The position numbers and the translations under genes are program-made. Source: Paragordius varius (Eukaryota > Nematomorpha). From it: 64,000 nt of DNA. A model generated the notes under the pieces. The model worked only from the letters and a program-made list of their open reading frames with translations, did not search any database and was not told the DNA's origin. Numbering within the stretch: position 1 is the stretch's first letter; each line of letters opens with the position of its first letter. Shown in pieces: positions 50,229 through 63,500 of the stretch. The stretch is from NCBI GenBank assembly GCA_964247055.1, contig OZ176050.1:10292001-10356000 (forward strand), read 5' to 3'.

Positions 50229-53200
50229 GAGCCAATCAAATAACTTTAAAAATAATCTTACAAAAAATGTAAAATAGGATATTAAAAATAATAAACATAT
50301 ATACTTTGGCAGTAAGTTCGATAAAGGTTGTTAAGTTGCGGTGATCTAATACTGCTAAAAATAAGGGTTTGCCTGTAAAACTTTGATTGATCATTCAAAA
50401 AGTATTCTCTAATCCGGGAAAAATCTGTATCATGACTCTTTAGGGGTCGTTTATTAATTTCGTTCATTATGCTCTATTTTACGTAAATTATATAAACCTA
50501 TATATAATTCTAAAATTTAATTTATGTTATAAAACAAGAAATATTGGAGCTAAAATGCGCGTATTAAAGCTTTGTGAACTTAGTTATAGAGATTTTCAAT
50601 AAATAATGTCATTGCTCAAATTTTTAGGTTAAAAGGGGTGTCCAACACGCGGCTTGCATGCGGACCCCCAAGACTTTCATGCAACCAGTGAAAATTTAAA
50701 AATCTATAATTTGAAAAAATATGCTCAGAAAAAAATCTTGGCAAAATTGATAATCTTAAACAATATTTCCAAACAAGTCTATCTATCCTATTGGCAAGTA
50801 GTAGAAATTTTTTTTATATTGTGTTTGCATTTTACAGTTTATTTTTGAAATCAACTAAATTATTTATGAGTGCCCATATATATATATATATATAGCGGCC
50901 CTCGAAGCCATTTGTGTATCCCTAGTTACACTATATAATAATTCCATAGAAACCGTTGGTTTCAATATTATTATTTTTTAAACAAATAATTTATTTAATT
51001 TTATTAAATTTAAAATTCATAAAAAAATTTGAACCATTAATATTTGTTAAATTATTGCAGTTATTAATCGGATTTTATGGCAATTCTTTTTGGTTGCTAA
51101 AAATCCAAAATCATCCTGTTTGACAACATGGTTGCGTAAATCAATCATTAATAAAATATATATGTACTATTAAATGGCTCCAATTTTGCATTAGAAAAAC
51201 ATCCGCTTGATCGATGATTAAAATGTCAATGGATGAAAGAAAATCAAAATTTTCATTCAGTGTTTCTTTTTCATCGATTTCATCTTCTTCTAAGTAACTA
51301 AAACACAAATTTTATGTAAAAACAGTTAATGTTTCTTCTTAAACATAATTTTTTTGCATTTCAAAGTCACCTTAAACCGTTTCACATTTTAAAACATTTT
51401 ATTTGCACCCTTCAAAAAGATTTCGTGCTTTTGAGAAATACAGCACGAGATTAATTATTAGATAGTATGTTAAAATATTTTTAGAGACATCGATTGTAAC
51501 GTGATTGGTTATAGTGATTTTGATATGCATAGTTTACCTTATATGAAATAAAATATAAAATTCACCTATCTTTTATATTTTGGTAATAAATGTTTTATAA
51601 TTTAATAAATAATGGAAAAACTTAAAAAACACAAATTAGACCAATAAATTTATTTGATTGTGAATTTAGTCAAAAAAATATTTAAAAGGTTATTTATAAT
51701 TAGGGTGTTCAATTGTTTAAAGGCGATGAAGTAGAGATGCGTGAATAATAGTATTAATGGTATAATTGTTATATAAAATAAAATTTAGCGTTTACTTTTT
51801 TAAAAAACAAAATAGTGTCACCAAAAAAATTAATTATAATTATTATAAATGTTAAAAAAGAAACTTATATAAAATATTATTTACCCTCTATTAACGTCTT
51901 CCATATGTTCTGAGCTAACCACCGTTTTCGTTTTTAAACCCAAAGTTTTAAGTCCCAAAGGTGATGTTATGATAATGTCAGATTTGTAAAATTCCGTGTA
52001 TAATTTAAGTGATTTTTTGGATAAACTTATGCCAATCTTGAAACAATCTTCGACATTGCCTTCAAATAATTCTTTTCGTGCATCTAAAATAAAAATAATT
52101 TTCATTCCTGAAATCCTGATTTTTAATATTATATATATATAGAATGACGATAATCAGTGGTGGGCTGTTTTTGCATATATTTTTTCATATTTATAATCTG
52201 AAATACCATTGTTTAGCTTATTTAAGTCAGTCAAAAATCACTAAGCTATAAATACATTTTTGGTCCGTTTGTACGTTTTAGAGAGCTTGAATTTTTAAAA
52301 AAGATGAGCTCTTAGAATCCAAAAATATTTGGAAGTCAAACGCCATATAAGAGAAATAAATGCAAAAACGACGAAAATAGGCCAATAAAGTAAAACGCTC
52401 AAAATTATATCATCAGACAAAAAATTACAAGATTTTTGTACAACAATCCTTTTTTAAAAAAAATATTTAAAAATTTAATCTACATGCTTTAATAAGGGCA
52501 TAATAACCAAATTTACCTGCAATATTATGAAAAGTTTAGCTAAACTAATTATAATTTTGATATAATTAATTTAGAGCTTTATAATAACGATATACTTAAA
52601 TTAATTACCATAAAGAATAATTTAAAATAATATTTTTAATTTATAAATATACGGAAGTTTTGGGATTATTTTTCAAGCAATTTTTTAATCAAATTTATTA
52701 AAACTTTCTTGTTTTAACTTATTAAGTATCTAACATGCGAAAATTATAAGAGTTTAATTTTAGGCCCTTAACAGTTCATATTTGAATTTAAAATCTCGGT
52801 AAACCTCAATTATTCAGATATTTAAAAAAAGGAATAACAATTTAACACAGGATGCATTAATTTTATAAAATAATCCAAGAACCGTAACAAAATAACACAT
52901 TTTTAAAATAAAAACAAACTTGTTGGAAATTTTACATGGGTATCATCTTGTGAGGGACCATATTCCTGGAAAAAGCGAACTTTATTTGAAACCATATTCT
53001 ACATAAAATTATTTTTGAAAGAAAACCTTTTTTGTTAGAGTATTGGCTAAAAGTAGTATCATAAAATTAACTATTTTAAATGCTGAATTCTTAAATGGAA
53101 CGAGTATAAGTATCCGTGGCTTGGTAAAACCTTTATCTCTCACACTATGAAGTAATTAAAAATATATACTCGCCAGTCTCCTTTTTATCTAGCTGTTTAT

Positions 53201-53627
53201 TATTCTTAATAATAGATTTTCTAAGTGAGAGTGAATGATTTAAGACATGTAGAATATACATTTCTTTAATTTCATCGGAATTTTCGAAATTTCGGTTTGG
53301 AAAAAATACATCTTTATATGAATAAAACAAAGAAAAGAGATCATGTTGCAAATTGGTTAATGAAAGTAATTTTTCAGTTATTTGATTTTCTTCATACCCG
53401 GAAATATAGCGATAATTTTTCAGAATAGTTTTGTCAATCTATGTTTAAAATCATTGTACTTTTGCATTATTTATATCAACCTTACCAAAGTTTTTGGTGG
53501 ATACAGAATTAATATTTAATATATATCCGTTTGAGCGTTTAATTATCTTTTTTGTTTGGTTATTTTTTATGCATGCTTCCTCAGTTTGAAGTAAAGCATG
53601 GTCAAAATGTTTTTCAAAAAAACTCAT
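46123..53627 (-). CDS. UTP25: UTP25/DIEXF homologue (small-subunit processome), 12 exons
   Basis: Nucleolar protein of the 90S pre-ribosome with a helicase-like fold lacking active motifs. Exons on the minus strand: 53627-53481, 53438-53170, 53144-53027, 52998-52920, 52083-51885, 51297-51168, 50473-50305, 48915-48839, 47987-47776, 47643-47437, 46777-46673, 46396-46123, giving about 661 residues in phase. Landmarks: [149 protein letters not shown] and [14 protein letters not shown], in the family order. DQAD replaces DEAD. About 28 extra residues rich in Asn/Thr/Ser are inserted before [11 protein letters not shown]. Introns of 25 and 28 nt flank exon 53144-53027. The start ATG 53627 is preceded by an in-frame TAG that is also a possible acceptor, so an upstream exon with the acidic N-terminus is possible. 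Confidence 0.93.
46798..47017. mobile_element. Tc1/mariner-type MITE (CCATTT family) in UTP25 intron
   Basis: Second copy of the family at 7420-7697: left end CCATTTACAATTTAAATTC, right end GAATTTGAATTGTAAATAG, flanked by TA. 220 bp. Internally it shares TTTATTTTTAGG near the right end with the RYK copy. Only about 20 nt separate it from the acceptor of UTP25 exon 46777-46673. Confidence 0.75.
50153..50224. repeat. (TA)n microsatellite in UTP25 intron
   Basis: Nearly pure TA dinucleotide run of about 70 bp inside intron 50304-48916. Confidence 0.95.
50634..50924. mobile_element. hAT-like MITE in UTP25 intron
   Basis: Left end AGGGGTGTCCAACACGCGGC and right end CATTTGTGTATCCCTA form imperfect inverted repeats with CGGCCCTCG just inside. 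About 290 bp, same family as 3371-3668 and 30405-30678. A short (TA)n run lies near the right end (about 50877-50894). Confidence 0.6.
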
Positions 53628-54144
53628 GCGCTATTTTTTGAGAAAGGAATTTCAGATGATATATTTTATTTATGTAGTGCAGTAAGTATACATCCCTTAT
53701 ATTTATTACATAATGGAAATTAGTATAAAAATTTAATTGCTTAAGTTTCCAACTTGGTTTCTAATTTATCCCAGAGTAAACCCTAAACAACCAAATAAAA
53801 TATATTAAATTTATTAGATAAATATATTATTATTTTCATGGTCCTTTTAGCTTACCTCTGTACCAGTCATTAAAGAATAGTTAAACTTCTATGCTAATTA
53901 TTCTATATAGATAAATCCCAAAATAAACGCTCATTTGCCAAAAAAGTTTTTTGTGAAAGCTATATTATATCCAATAAATATTATTAACAATTCATTTTAG
54001 GGTAATTTTATATCTCAAAGTTAATTTCATTATCTTAAAAAGTATTTAATTAGGCCGTATTCAAAAATATGTTTTTTAGATTTTTAGGCGCATAATAGAA
54101 AATCCTCATTTCAAAATTTTTTGCCGTCTTTCTTTTTTACATTA
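53628..54144. other. Spacer upstream of UTP25
   Basis: No element or exon that I can support; the UTP25 promoter and possibly an N-terminal exon should be here. Confidence 0.4.
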
Positions 54145-56146
54145 TTAGCTGGCCCTGTCACGCTTCGTTGTGACGTAGTCTCACCGATAATAATTCATAA
54201 GTTGCAATAAATAGAGGTAATGGAGATAAAAAATAATAAAAAACATATCCAATAAAAAAATATCTTTAATTATTCGTTTACGGGTTTTTGCATAGGTTCA
54301 CATATTGTTTACTCGAAATTGACCATATTTAAACACTCCCCTAAAAAAATTAATATTCATCTATCATTGGGATTATCTTAAGATTTTCGTTTAACGAAAT
54401 CATGGTTAAATTGTGTTCACACAGCTGGGAGGGATATAAAAGTTAATCATTTGTGGTTCCTTTTTAAAGGAAAGAATATTATACAAATTCCCCAAAAATG
54501 TGTTTAACTGAACTTGTATGGCTTCTTAAGTTTTTTAAAAATTAGCTCCAAAATAACGCCATTTTTATATGGGTCTCAGTTCTAAACCGGTAAACCCCTA
54601 CCCATAAACCTATATAGAAAAGCGCTGTAAATTCTTTGCCTTTATATGGCAAATATTTGGCATTATCTTTGATACCATCGTCTCATTGGTTATTCGAAAA
54701 AATACCTCAACACTAAATAATCGTTATATGATGGCGTGTTTTTAGTTATAAAGGCCCCAATTTAACGGCTAATAAAAAAACGCCTTAATTTTTATTTAGT
54801 TACGGGTAATGTTTCAAGCTTTTAATGAGCTCCTATAACATCATAAATTTTTTATAAACTAGCTACAAAACCACGCAAATTTTATATAGTGGCGCAGTTT
54901 TTGACGGGTAGGTCGGCAGGTATAAAAAGCGTTGGGCAAATTTTTATATGGGGAATATCTGGAATTATCATGGATTCCATATGTTCCTATTAGTCTCATA
55001 GGTTTTCTAAAATTTGCTTCCAAAGTCATACTGTATCGATATGGTGGCGCAATTGCTGGCGGGTAGCCCACGCCAATATAAAAAAGACGTTCGATAAAAA
55101 TGTTTGCATTTATAGGGGAATATCTGGAATCATCATTCATTCCTTGCTTAATAGTTTTTGGGAGAATGGCTTCAAAACTAAATAATTCAATGATAGCGCA
55201 TTTTTAGGGCGTGAAGGGGCCTAATTAACGGCTAATTGAAAAAAACCGCTCGACTTAAATTTTTGCCTTTTCGCGGGTAATATTTTAGGTCCTTATTAAA
55301 TTTATATGGCCTGATATGTTTTCTGACTCCTAAACAATGCAATTTCGATATGATGGCGCAGTTTTAGGCGGGTAGCTTCCTACCCATTGGCTGATACAAA
55401 AAAAGCGCTTGATTAAAATTTTTGCCTTTTTACAGAGAATACTTGGAATCATGATTGATTCCATATCTCATTAGATTTTGGAAAAATTGCCTCAAAATTA
55501 AAAAATCATTCTATAGTGGCGCATTTTTCAGGGCGGGGGCCTAATTAACGGCTAATTTTAAAAAGCATACTCCGCCTTGTTACGGGTAACATTTTAAGCA
55601 TCTATTGTACTCATAAGGGCTGATACGTTTTCTTAAAATTAGCCCCAAAGGCACGCTATTTTGATATGACAGGGCAGTTTTTAGCGGGCATCTCCTTACC
55701 CAGCAGCCAATATAAAACAAACGATTTTGCCTTTTAACAGGGACTGGAACCTCATTGAATTATAACAGTCTCATACCCTGGGCAAAAGATTATTTAGTTT
55801 TTTTTTGAAAATATGGTTTCGGAGGGAGCGGGTAAAAAGAGAGCCTAAATTAAAAAAGTAACCCGGCCATATTCGGCGCAATCAAAAAAAGTAAAAAAAA
55901 TCATATTTGAAATCGACCAACACATTTTCAGGAAAATTGTCTAAAAGACACGATTTTTGTGGACGTCTGTTTTAAAAAAATCCGTTTTTCACGGGGTGGG
56001 CCCGAAGTGGGGGCCTAAGTCAAAAAAGGGTGAAACTATTGTCTGGGTTTCATAATAAGATTTTTTTTAACTTTTGGATTTGAATGGGTCGACCCGTTTT
56101 CCGGAAACAGATTACAAAGCCGCATTTTCCATTTTTATAATGTAGA
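54145..56146 (-). mobile_element. Non-autonomous Helitron (minus strand, ~2.0 kb)
   Basis: Read on the minus strand the 3' end has the hairpin GTCAC-AACGAAGC-GTGAC, AGGGCCAG, then CTAA followed by host T (3' end at 54145). The 5' end is A|TCTACATTATAAAAATGG (56146). Insertion is between A and T. The 3' terminus is of the same type as 36486-38062. The interior is mostly about 157-bp repeats, followed toward the 5' side by a segment shared with 40618-41196 and the satellite. No helicase gene. Confidence 0.85.
54890..55690. repeat. Internal ~157-bp tandem repeats of the Helitron
   Basis: A GGCGCA(G)TTTTT-GCGGGTAG-type block recurs at about 54892, 55044, 55193, 55352, 55513 and 55670 (spacings about 149-161 bp). 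Complement of the block repeated in the plus-strand Helitron at 36.8-37.7 kb. Confidence 0.7.
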
Positions 56147-56516
56147 TTATATATCGCTAATATAATAGAATAAATGTATATTATGGTTATAAAATGTAAA
56201 GAAACAATTTTAGTAAGCTTTGTGGTTACATTTTACCTGAAAAAAACTTGATATTTATTGATTTCAAAATCAGCAGTTCCGTTCACTCGTATTTTGGAGA
56301 TGTCTCAATTTCAAACTCTATAAGTCACAAAACTGTAAAAAAAGCTTCTCTATCCAATACATGAGAACAATGTTTGTTAATTATATTTTAACTAAAATAT
56401 AATTAAAACAGTAGTTTATCTACAAAACTGAATGGGATCTGGCATATAAATTTTTCCAAACTGTCATCGCGGACAAAAAAGAAAAAAGGTCATGAAGTGT
56501 TAAAAAATATAAAAAA
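56147..56516. other. Short spacer between two Helitrons
   Basis: Unique AT-rich sequence; nothing recognised. Confidence 0.5.
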
Positions 56517-57599
56517 CTAGCGTAAATCTCGTGCTGGTACGCAGCCCGAGGAAGTCCTTCGGACTTCTGGGGGGGGGGGGGGGGGGGGGGGGGTTATTTG
56601 AAAAAAGGGACAATAAAATGATCTACATATGTGGATTATTTCGAAACATTATTTAATAGCTATGATCTCATAGGAATCTTAAAACGGTGCATTCATACTA
56701 ATTTATTGTTTACTTGGGGGAAAAATAGATGTAAAAAATTATTTTTGTGGACTTTGTTTTTTGAAAAAATGGCATTTTACAGGGGGAGCGGGTAAAAAGA
56801 GGGCAAATCAAAAAAGTGAGTGGAGTGTGTTCAGCGCGATCAAAAATAAGTAAACAAAAATCATATTTGAAATTGAATGGTCCAACACGCTCTCTAAAAA
56901 ATTGACTTAACCCATTTTTCAAACGGGGTGGGCCCGAACTGGGGGCCTAATTCTAAAAAAGGGCGAAGCTATTGTCGGGGCATTTATTAATGATTATATT
57001 TTTTCGATATTTGGATTTGATTGCGTTCACCGGTTTTCCGGAAACAGATCACAAAGTTACATGAGAAATCAGTTTTTCGCGGGTAGCTCCTTACCCAGCA
57101 GCTATCATCAAAGAAACGCTTGACTAAAATTTTTGCCTTTTAACAGGGAATACGTGGAATCCATATTGAATTTTTACGGTCTCATACCTTGGTCGAAAAA
57201 TAGATTTAAAAAAATATTTTTGTGGACTTTGTTATTTGAAAAAGGTGGCATTTTACGGGGGGAGCGAGTAAAAAGAGGGCCTAAATCAAAAAAGCGAGAC
57301 GACTATGTTCGGCGCAATCGAAAATAACTAAATAAAAATCATATTTAAAATTGAATGGTCCAACACGTTCTCCGGAAAATTGCAAAGACACGATTTTTGT
57401 AGACTTCTGTTTTCAAAAAAAAACCGTTTTTCATACGGGGTGGGCCCGAACTGGGGGCCTATTTCAAAAAAAGGGCGAAGCTATTGTCGGGGCATTCATT
57501 AATGATTATATTTTTTCGATGTTTGGATTTGAATGGGTCTACCGGATTTCCTGTACCAGATCACAAAGCCAGCATTTTCCATTTTTATAAATATATAGA
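56517..57599 (-). mobile_element. Helitron 3' end opening into the satellite array
   Basis: The minus-strand 3' end (hairpin GCTG-CGTAC-CAGC, ACGAGATTTACG, CTAG then host T at 56516) matches that of 40618-41196, and the next 200 bp are colinear with it. The first Helitron-type 5' end after it (TATAGA|T) is at 57599, but the same 5' end recurs in every following unit, so the true 5' limit is undetermined. A 25-G run interrupts the 3' region at 56569-56593. Confidence 0.7.
56569..56593. repeat. Run of 25 G
   Basis: Twenty-five consecutive G at a place where the related element at 40618-41196 has six. Replication slippage or a sequencing/assembly effect. Confidence 0.9.
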
Positions 57600-60500
57600 T
57601 TACCATAAATAATGTATTAATATCCATATATCTTTTAACATCCTATATATGATAGATACTCCTTACTCAGCAGCTATCAAAGAAACGCTTGACTAAAATT
57701 TTTGCCTTTTAACAAGGAATATGTAGAATTCTTAATGAATTTTTACGGTCTCATACCTTGGTCGAAAAATAGATTTAAAAAAATATTTTGGGGACTTTGT
57801 TTTTTGAAAAAAATGGCATTTTACGGGGGGAGCGGGTAAAAAGAAGGCCTAAATCAAAAAAGTGACTCGACTATGTTCGGCGCTATCGAAATTAACTAAA
57901 TAAAAATCATATTTAAAATTGAATGGTCCAACACGTTCTCCGGAAAATTGCAAAGACACGATTTTTGTAGACTTCTGTTTTCAAAAAAAAACCGTTTTTC
58001 ATACGGGGTGGGCCCGAACTGGGGGCCTATTTCAAAAAAGGGCGAAGCTATTGTCGGGGCATTCATTAATGATTATATTTTTTCGATGTTTGGATTTGAA
58101 TGGGTCTACCGGATTTCCTGTAACAGATCACAAAGCCAGCATTTTCCATTTTTATAAATATATAGATTACCATAAATAATGTATTAATATCCATATATCT
58201 TTTAACATCCTATATATGATAGATACTCCTTACTCAGCAGCTATCAAAGAAACGCTTGACTAAAATTTTTGCCTTTTAACAAGGAATATGTAGAATTCTT
58301 AATGAATTTTTACGGTCTCATACCTTGGTCGAAAAATAGATTTAAAAAAATATTTTTGGGGACTTTGTTTTTTGAAAAAAATGGCATTTTACGGGGGGAG
58401 CGGGTAAAAAGAAGGCCTAAATCAAAAAAGTGACTCGACTATGTTCGGCGCTATCGAAATTAACTAAATAAAAATCATATTTAAAATTGAATGGTCCAAC
58501 ACGTTCTCCGGAAAATTGTCTCAAAGACACGATTTTTGTAGACTTCTGTTTTCAAAAAAACCCGTTTTTCATACGGGGTGGGCCCGAACTGGGGGCCTAT
58601 TTTAAAAAAAGGGCGAAGCTATTGTCGGTGCATTCATTAATGATTATATTTTTTCGATGTTTGGATTTGAATGGGTCTACCGGATTTCCTGTACCAGATC
58701 ACAAAGCCAGCATTTTCCATTTTTATAAATATATAGATTACCATAAATAATGTATTAATATCCATATATCTTTTAACATCCTATATATGATAGATACTCC
58801 TTACTCAGCAGCTATCAAAGAAACGCTTGACTAAAATTTTTGCCTTTTAACAAGGAATATGTAGAATTCTTAATGAATTTTTACGGTCTCATACCTTGGT
58901 CGAAAAATAGATTTAAAAAAATATTTTTGGGGACTTTGTTTTTTGAAAAAAATGGCATTTTACGGGGGGAGCGGGTAAAAAGAAGGCCTAAATCAAAAAA
59001 GTGACTCGACTATGTTCGGCGCTATCGAAATTAAGTAAACAAAAATCATATTTGAAATTGAATGGTCCAACACGTTCTCCGGAAAATTGTCTCAAAGACA
59101 CGATTTTTGTAGACTTCTGTTTTCAAAAAAACCCGTTTTTCATACGGGGTGGGCCCGAACTGGGGGCCTATTTTAAAAAAAGGGCGAAGCTATTGTCGGT
59201 GCATTCATTAATGATTATATTTTTTCGATGTTTGGATTTGAATGGGTCTACCGGATTTCCTGTACCAGATCACAAAGCCAGCATTTTCCATTTTTATAAA
59301 TATATAGATTACCATAAATAATGTATTAATATCCATATATCTTTTAACATCCTATATATGATAGATACTCCTTACTCAGCAGCTATCAAAGATTGACTAA
59401 AATTTTTGCCTTTTAACAGGGAATATGTAGAATTCTTAATGAATTTTTACGGTCTCATATCTTGGTCGAAAAAAGATTTAAAAAACTATTTTTGGGGACT
59501 TTGTTTTTTGAAAAAAATGGCATTTTACGGGGGGAGCGGGTAAAAAGAGGGCCTAAATCAAAAAAGTGACTCGACTATGTTCGGCGCAATCGAAATTAAG
59601 TAAACAAAAATCATATTTGAAATTGAATGGTCCAACACGTTCTCCGGAAAATTGTCTCAAAGACACGATTTTTGTAGACTTCTGTTTTCAAAAAAACCCG
59701 TTTTTCATACGGGGTGGGCCCGAACTGGGGGCCTATTTTAAAAAAAGGGCGAAGCTATTGTCGGTGCATTCATTAATGATTATATTTTTTCGATGTTTGG
59801 ATTTGAATGGGTCTACCGGATTTCCTGTACCAGATCACAAAGCCAGCATTTTCCATTTTTATAAATATATAGATTACCATAAATAATGTATTAATATCCA
59901 TATATCTTTTAACATCCTATATATGATAGATACTCCTTACTCAGCAGCTATCAAAGATTGACTAAAATTTTTGCCTTTTAACAGGGAATATGTAGAATTC
60001 TTAATGAATTTTTACGGTCTCATATCTTGGTCGAAAAAAGATTTAAAAAACTATTTTTGGGGACTTTGTTTTTTGAAAAAAATGGCATTTTACGGGGGGA
60101 GCGGGTAAAAAGAGGGCCTAAATCAAAAAAGTGACTCGACTATGTTCGGCGCAATCGAAATTAAGTAAACAAAAATCATATTTGAAATTGAATGGTCCAA
60201 CACGTTCTCCGGAAAATTGTCTCAAAGACACGATTTTTGTAGACTTCTGTTTTCAAAAAAAAAACCGTTTTTCATACGGGGTGGGCCCGAACTGGGGGCC
60301 TATTTCAAAAAAAGGGCGAAGCTATTGTCGGGGCATTTATTAAAGATTATATTTTTTCGATGTTTGGATTTGAATGAGTCTACCGGATTTCCTGTACCAG
60401 ATCACAAAGCCAGCATTTTCCATTTTTATAAATATATAGATTACCATAAATAATGTATTAATATCCATATATCTTTTAACATCCTATATATGATAGATAC

Positions 60501-63500
60501 TCCTTACTCAGCAGCTATCAAAGATTGACTAAAATTTTTGCCTTTTAACAGGGAATATGTAGAATTCTTAATGAATTTTTACGGTCTCATATCTTGGTCG
60601 AAAAAAGATTTAAAAAAATATTTTTGGGGACTTTGTTTTTTGAAAAAAATGGCATTTTACGGGGGGAGCGGGTAAAAAGAGGGCCTAAATCAAAAAAGTG
60701 ACTCGACTATGTTCGGCGCAATCGAAATTAAGTAAACAAAAATCATATTTGAAATAGAATGGTCCAACACGTTCTCCGGAAAATTGTCTCAAAGACACGA
60801 TTTTTGTAGACTTCTGTTTTCAAAAAAAAAACCGTTTTTCATACGGGGTGGGCCCGAACTGGGGGCCTATTTCAAAAAAAGGGCGAAGCTATTGTCGGGG
60901 CATTTATTAAAGATTATATTTTTTCGATGTTTGGATTTGAATGAGTCTACCGGATTTCCTGTACCAGATCACAAAGCCAGCATTTTCCATTTTTATAAAT
61001 ATATAGATTACCATAAATAATGTATTAATATCCATATATCTTTTAACATCCTATATATGATAGATACTCCTTACTCAGCAGCTATCAAAGATTGACTAAA
61101 ATTTTTGCCTTTTAACAAGGAATATGTAGAATTCTTAATGAATTTTTACGGTCTCATACCTTGGTCGAAAAATAGATTTAAAAAAATATTTTTGGGGACT
61201 TTGTTTTTTGAAAAAAATGGCATTTTACGGGGGGAGCGGGTAAAAAGAAGGCCTAAATCAAAAAAGTGACTCGACTATGTTCGGCGCTATCGAAATTAAG
61301 TAAACAAAAATCATATTTGAAATTGAATGGTCCAACACGTTCTCCGGAAAATTGTCTCAAAGACACGATTTTTGTAGACTTCTGTTTTCAAAAAAACCCG
61401 TTTTTCATACGGGGTGGGCCCGAACTGGGGGCCTATTTTAAAAAAAGGGCGAAGCTATTGTCGGTGCATTCATTAATGATTATATTTTTTCGATGTTTGG
61501 ATTTGAATGGGTCTACCGGATTTCCTGTACCAGATCACAAAGCCAGCATTTTCCATTTTTATAAATATATAGATTACCATAAATAATGTATTAATATCCA
61601 TATATCTTTTAACATCCTATATATGATAGATACTCCTTACTAGGCAGCTATCAAAGATTGACTAAAATTTTTGCCTTTTAACAGGGAATATGTAGAATTC
61701 TTAATGAATTTTTACGGTCTCATATCTTGGTCGAAAAAAGATTTAAAAAACTATTTTTGGGGACTTTGTTTTTTGAAAAAAATGGCATTTTACGGGGGGA
61801 GCGGGTAAAAAGAGGGCCTAAATCAAAAAAGTGACTCGACTATGTTCGGCGCAATCGAAATTAAGTAAACAAAAATCATATTTGAAATTGAATGGTCCAA
61901 CACGTTCTCCGGAAAATTGTCTCAAAGACACGATTTTTGTAGACTTCTGTTTTCAAAAAAACCCGTTTTTCATACGGGGTGGGCCCGAACTGGGGGCCTA
62001 TTTTAAAAAAAGGGCGAAGCTATTGTCGGTGCATTCATTAATGATTATATTTTTTCGATGTTTGGATTTGAATGGGTCTACCGGATTTCCTGTACCAGAT
62101 CACAAAGCCAGCATTTTCCATTTTTATAAATATATAGATTACCATAAATAATGTATTAATATCCATATATCTTTTAACATCCTATATATGATAGATACTC
62201 CTTACTCAGCAGCTATCAAAGATTGACTAAAATTTTTGCCTTTTAACAGGGAATATGTAGAATTCTTAATGAATTTTTACGGTCTCATATCTTGGTCGAA
62301 AAAAGATTTAAAAAACTATTTTTGGGGACTTTGTTTTTTGAAAAAAATGGCATTTTACGGGGGGAGCGGGTAAAAAGAGGGCCTAAATCAAAAAAGTGAC
62401 TCGACTATGTTCGGCGCAATCGAAATTAAGTAAACAAAAATCATATTTGAAATTGAATGGTCCAACACGTTCTCCGGAAAATTGTCTCAAAGACACGATT
62501 TTTGTAGACTTCTGTTTTCAAAAAAAAACCGTTTTTCATACGGGGTGGGCCCGAACTGGGGGCCTATTTCAAAAAAAGGGCGAAGCTATTGTCGGGGCAT
62601 TTATTAAAGATTATATTTTTTCGATGTTTGGATTTGAATGAGTCTACCGGATTTCCTGTACCAGATCACAAAGCCAGCATTTTCCATTTTTATAAATATA
62701 TAGATTACCATAAATAATGTATTAATATCCATATATCTTTTAACATCCTATATATGATAGATACTCCTTACTCAGCAGCTATCAAAGATTGACTAAAATT
62801 TTTGCCTTTTAACAGGGAATATGTAGAATTCTTAATGAATTTTTACGGTCTCATATCTTGGTCGAAAAAAGATTTAAAAAAATATTTTTGGGGACTTTGT
62901 TTTTTGAAAAAAATGGCATTTTACGGGGGGAGCGGGTAAAAAGAGGGCCTAAATCAAAAAAGTGACTCGACTATGTTCGGCGCAATCGAAATTAAGTAAA
63001 CAAAAATCATATTTGAAATAGAATGGTCCAACACGTTCTCCGGAAAATTGTCTCAAAGACACGATTTTTGTAGACTTCTGTTTTCAAAAAAAAAACCGTT
63101 TTTCATACGGGGTGGGCCCGAACTGGGGGCCTATTTCAAAAAAAGGGCGAAGCTATTGTCGGGGCATTTATTAAAGATTATATTTTTTCGATGTTTGGAT
63201 TTGAATGAGTCTACCGGATTTCCTGTACCAGATCACAAAGCCAGCATTTTCCATTTTTATAAATATATAGATTACCATAAATAATGTATTAATATCCATA
63301 TATCTTTTAACATCCTATATATGATAGATACTCCTTACTCAGCAGCTATCATCAAAGAAACGCTTGACTAAAATTTTTGCCTTTTCACAGGGAATACGAA
63401 AAATCTTTCTCGAATTTTTACAGTCTCATACCGTGGGCAAAAAAATACAATCAAAAAATTATTTTTGTGGACTTTGTTTTTTTTGAAAAAAATGGCATTT

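Noticed and set aside
57351-63284. Series of similar plus-strand frames (70-106 codons, NGPTRSPENC...) repeated in every unit
   Set aside because: They appear because the unit is tandemly repeated, change frame with small insertions between units, start at chance codons, and match no protein family. The Helitron they derive from is in the opposite orientation.
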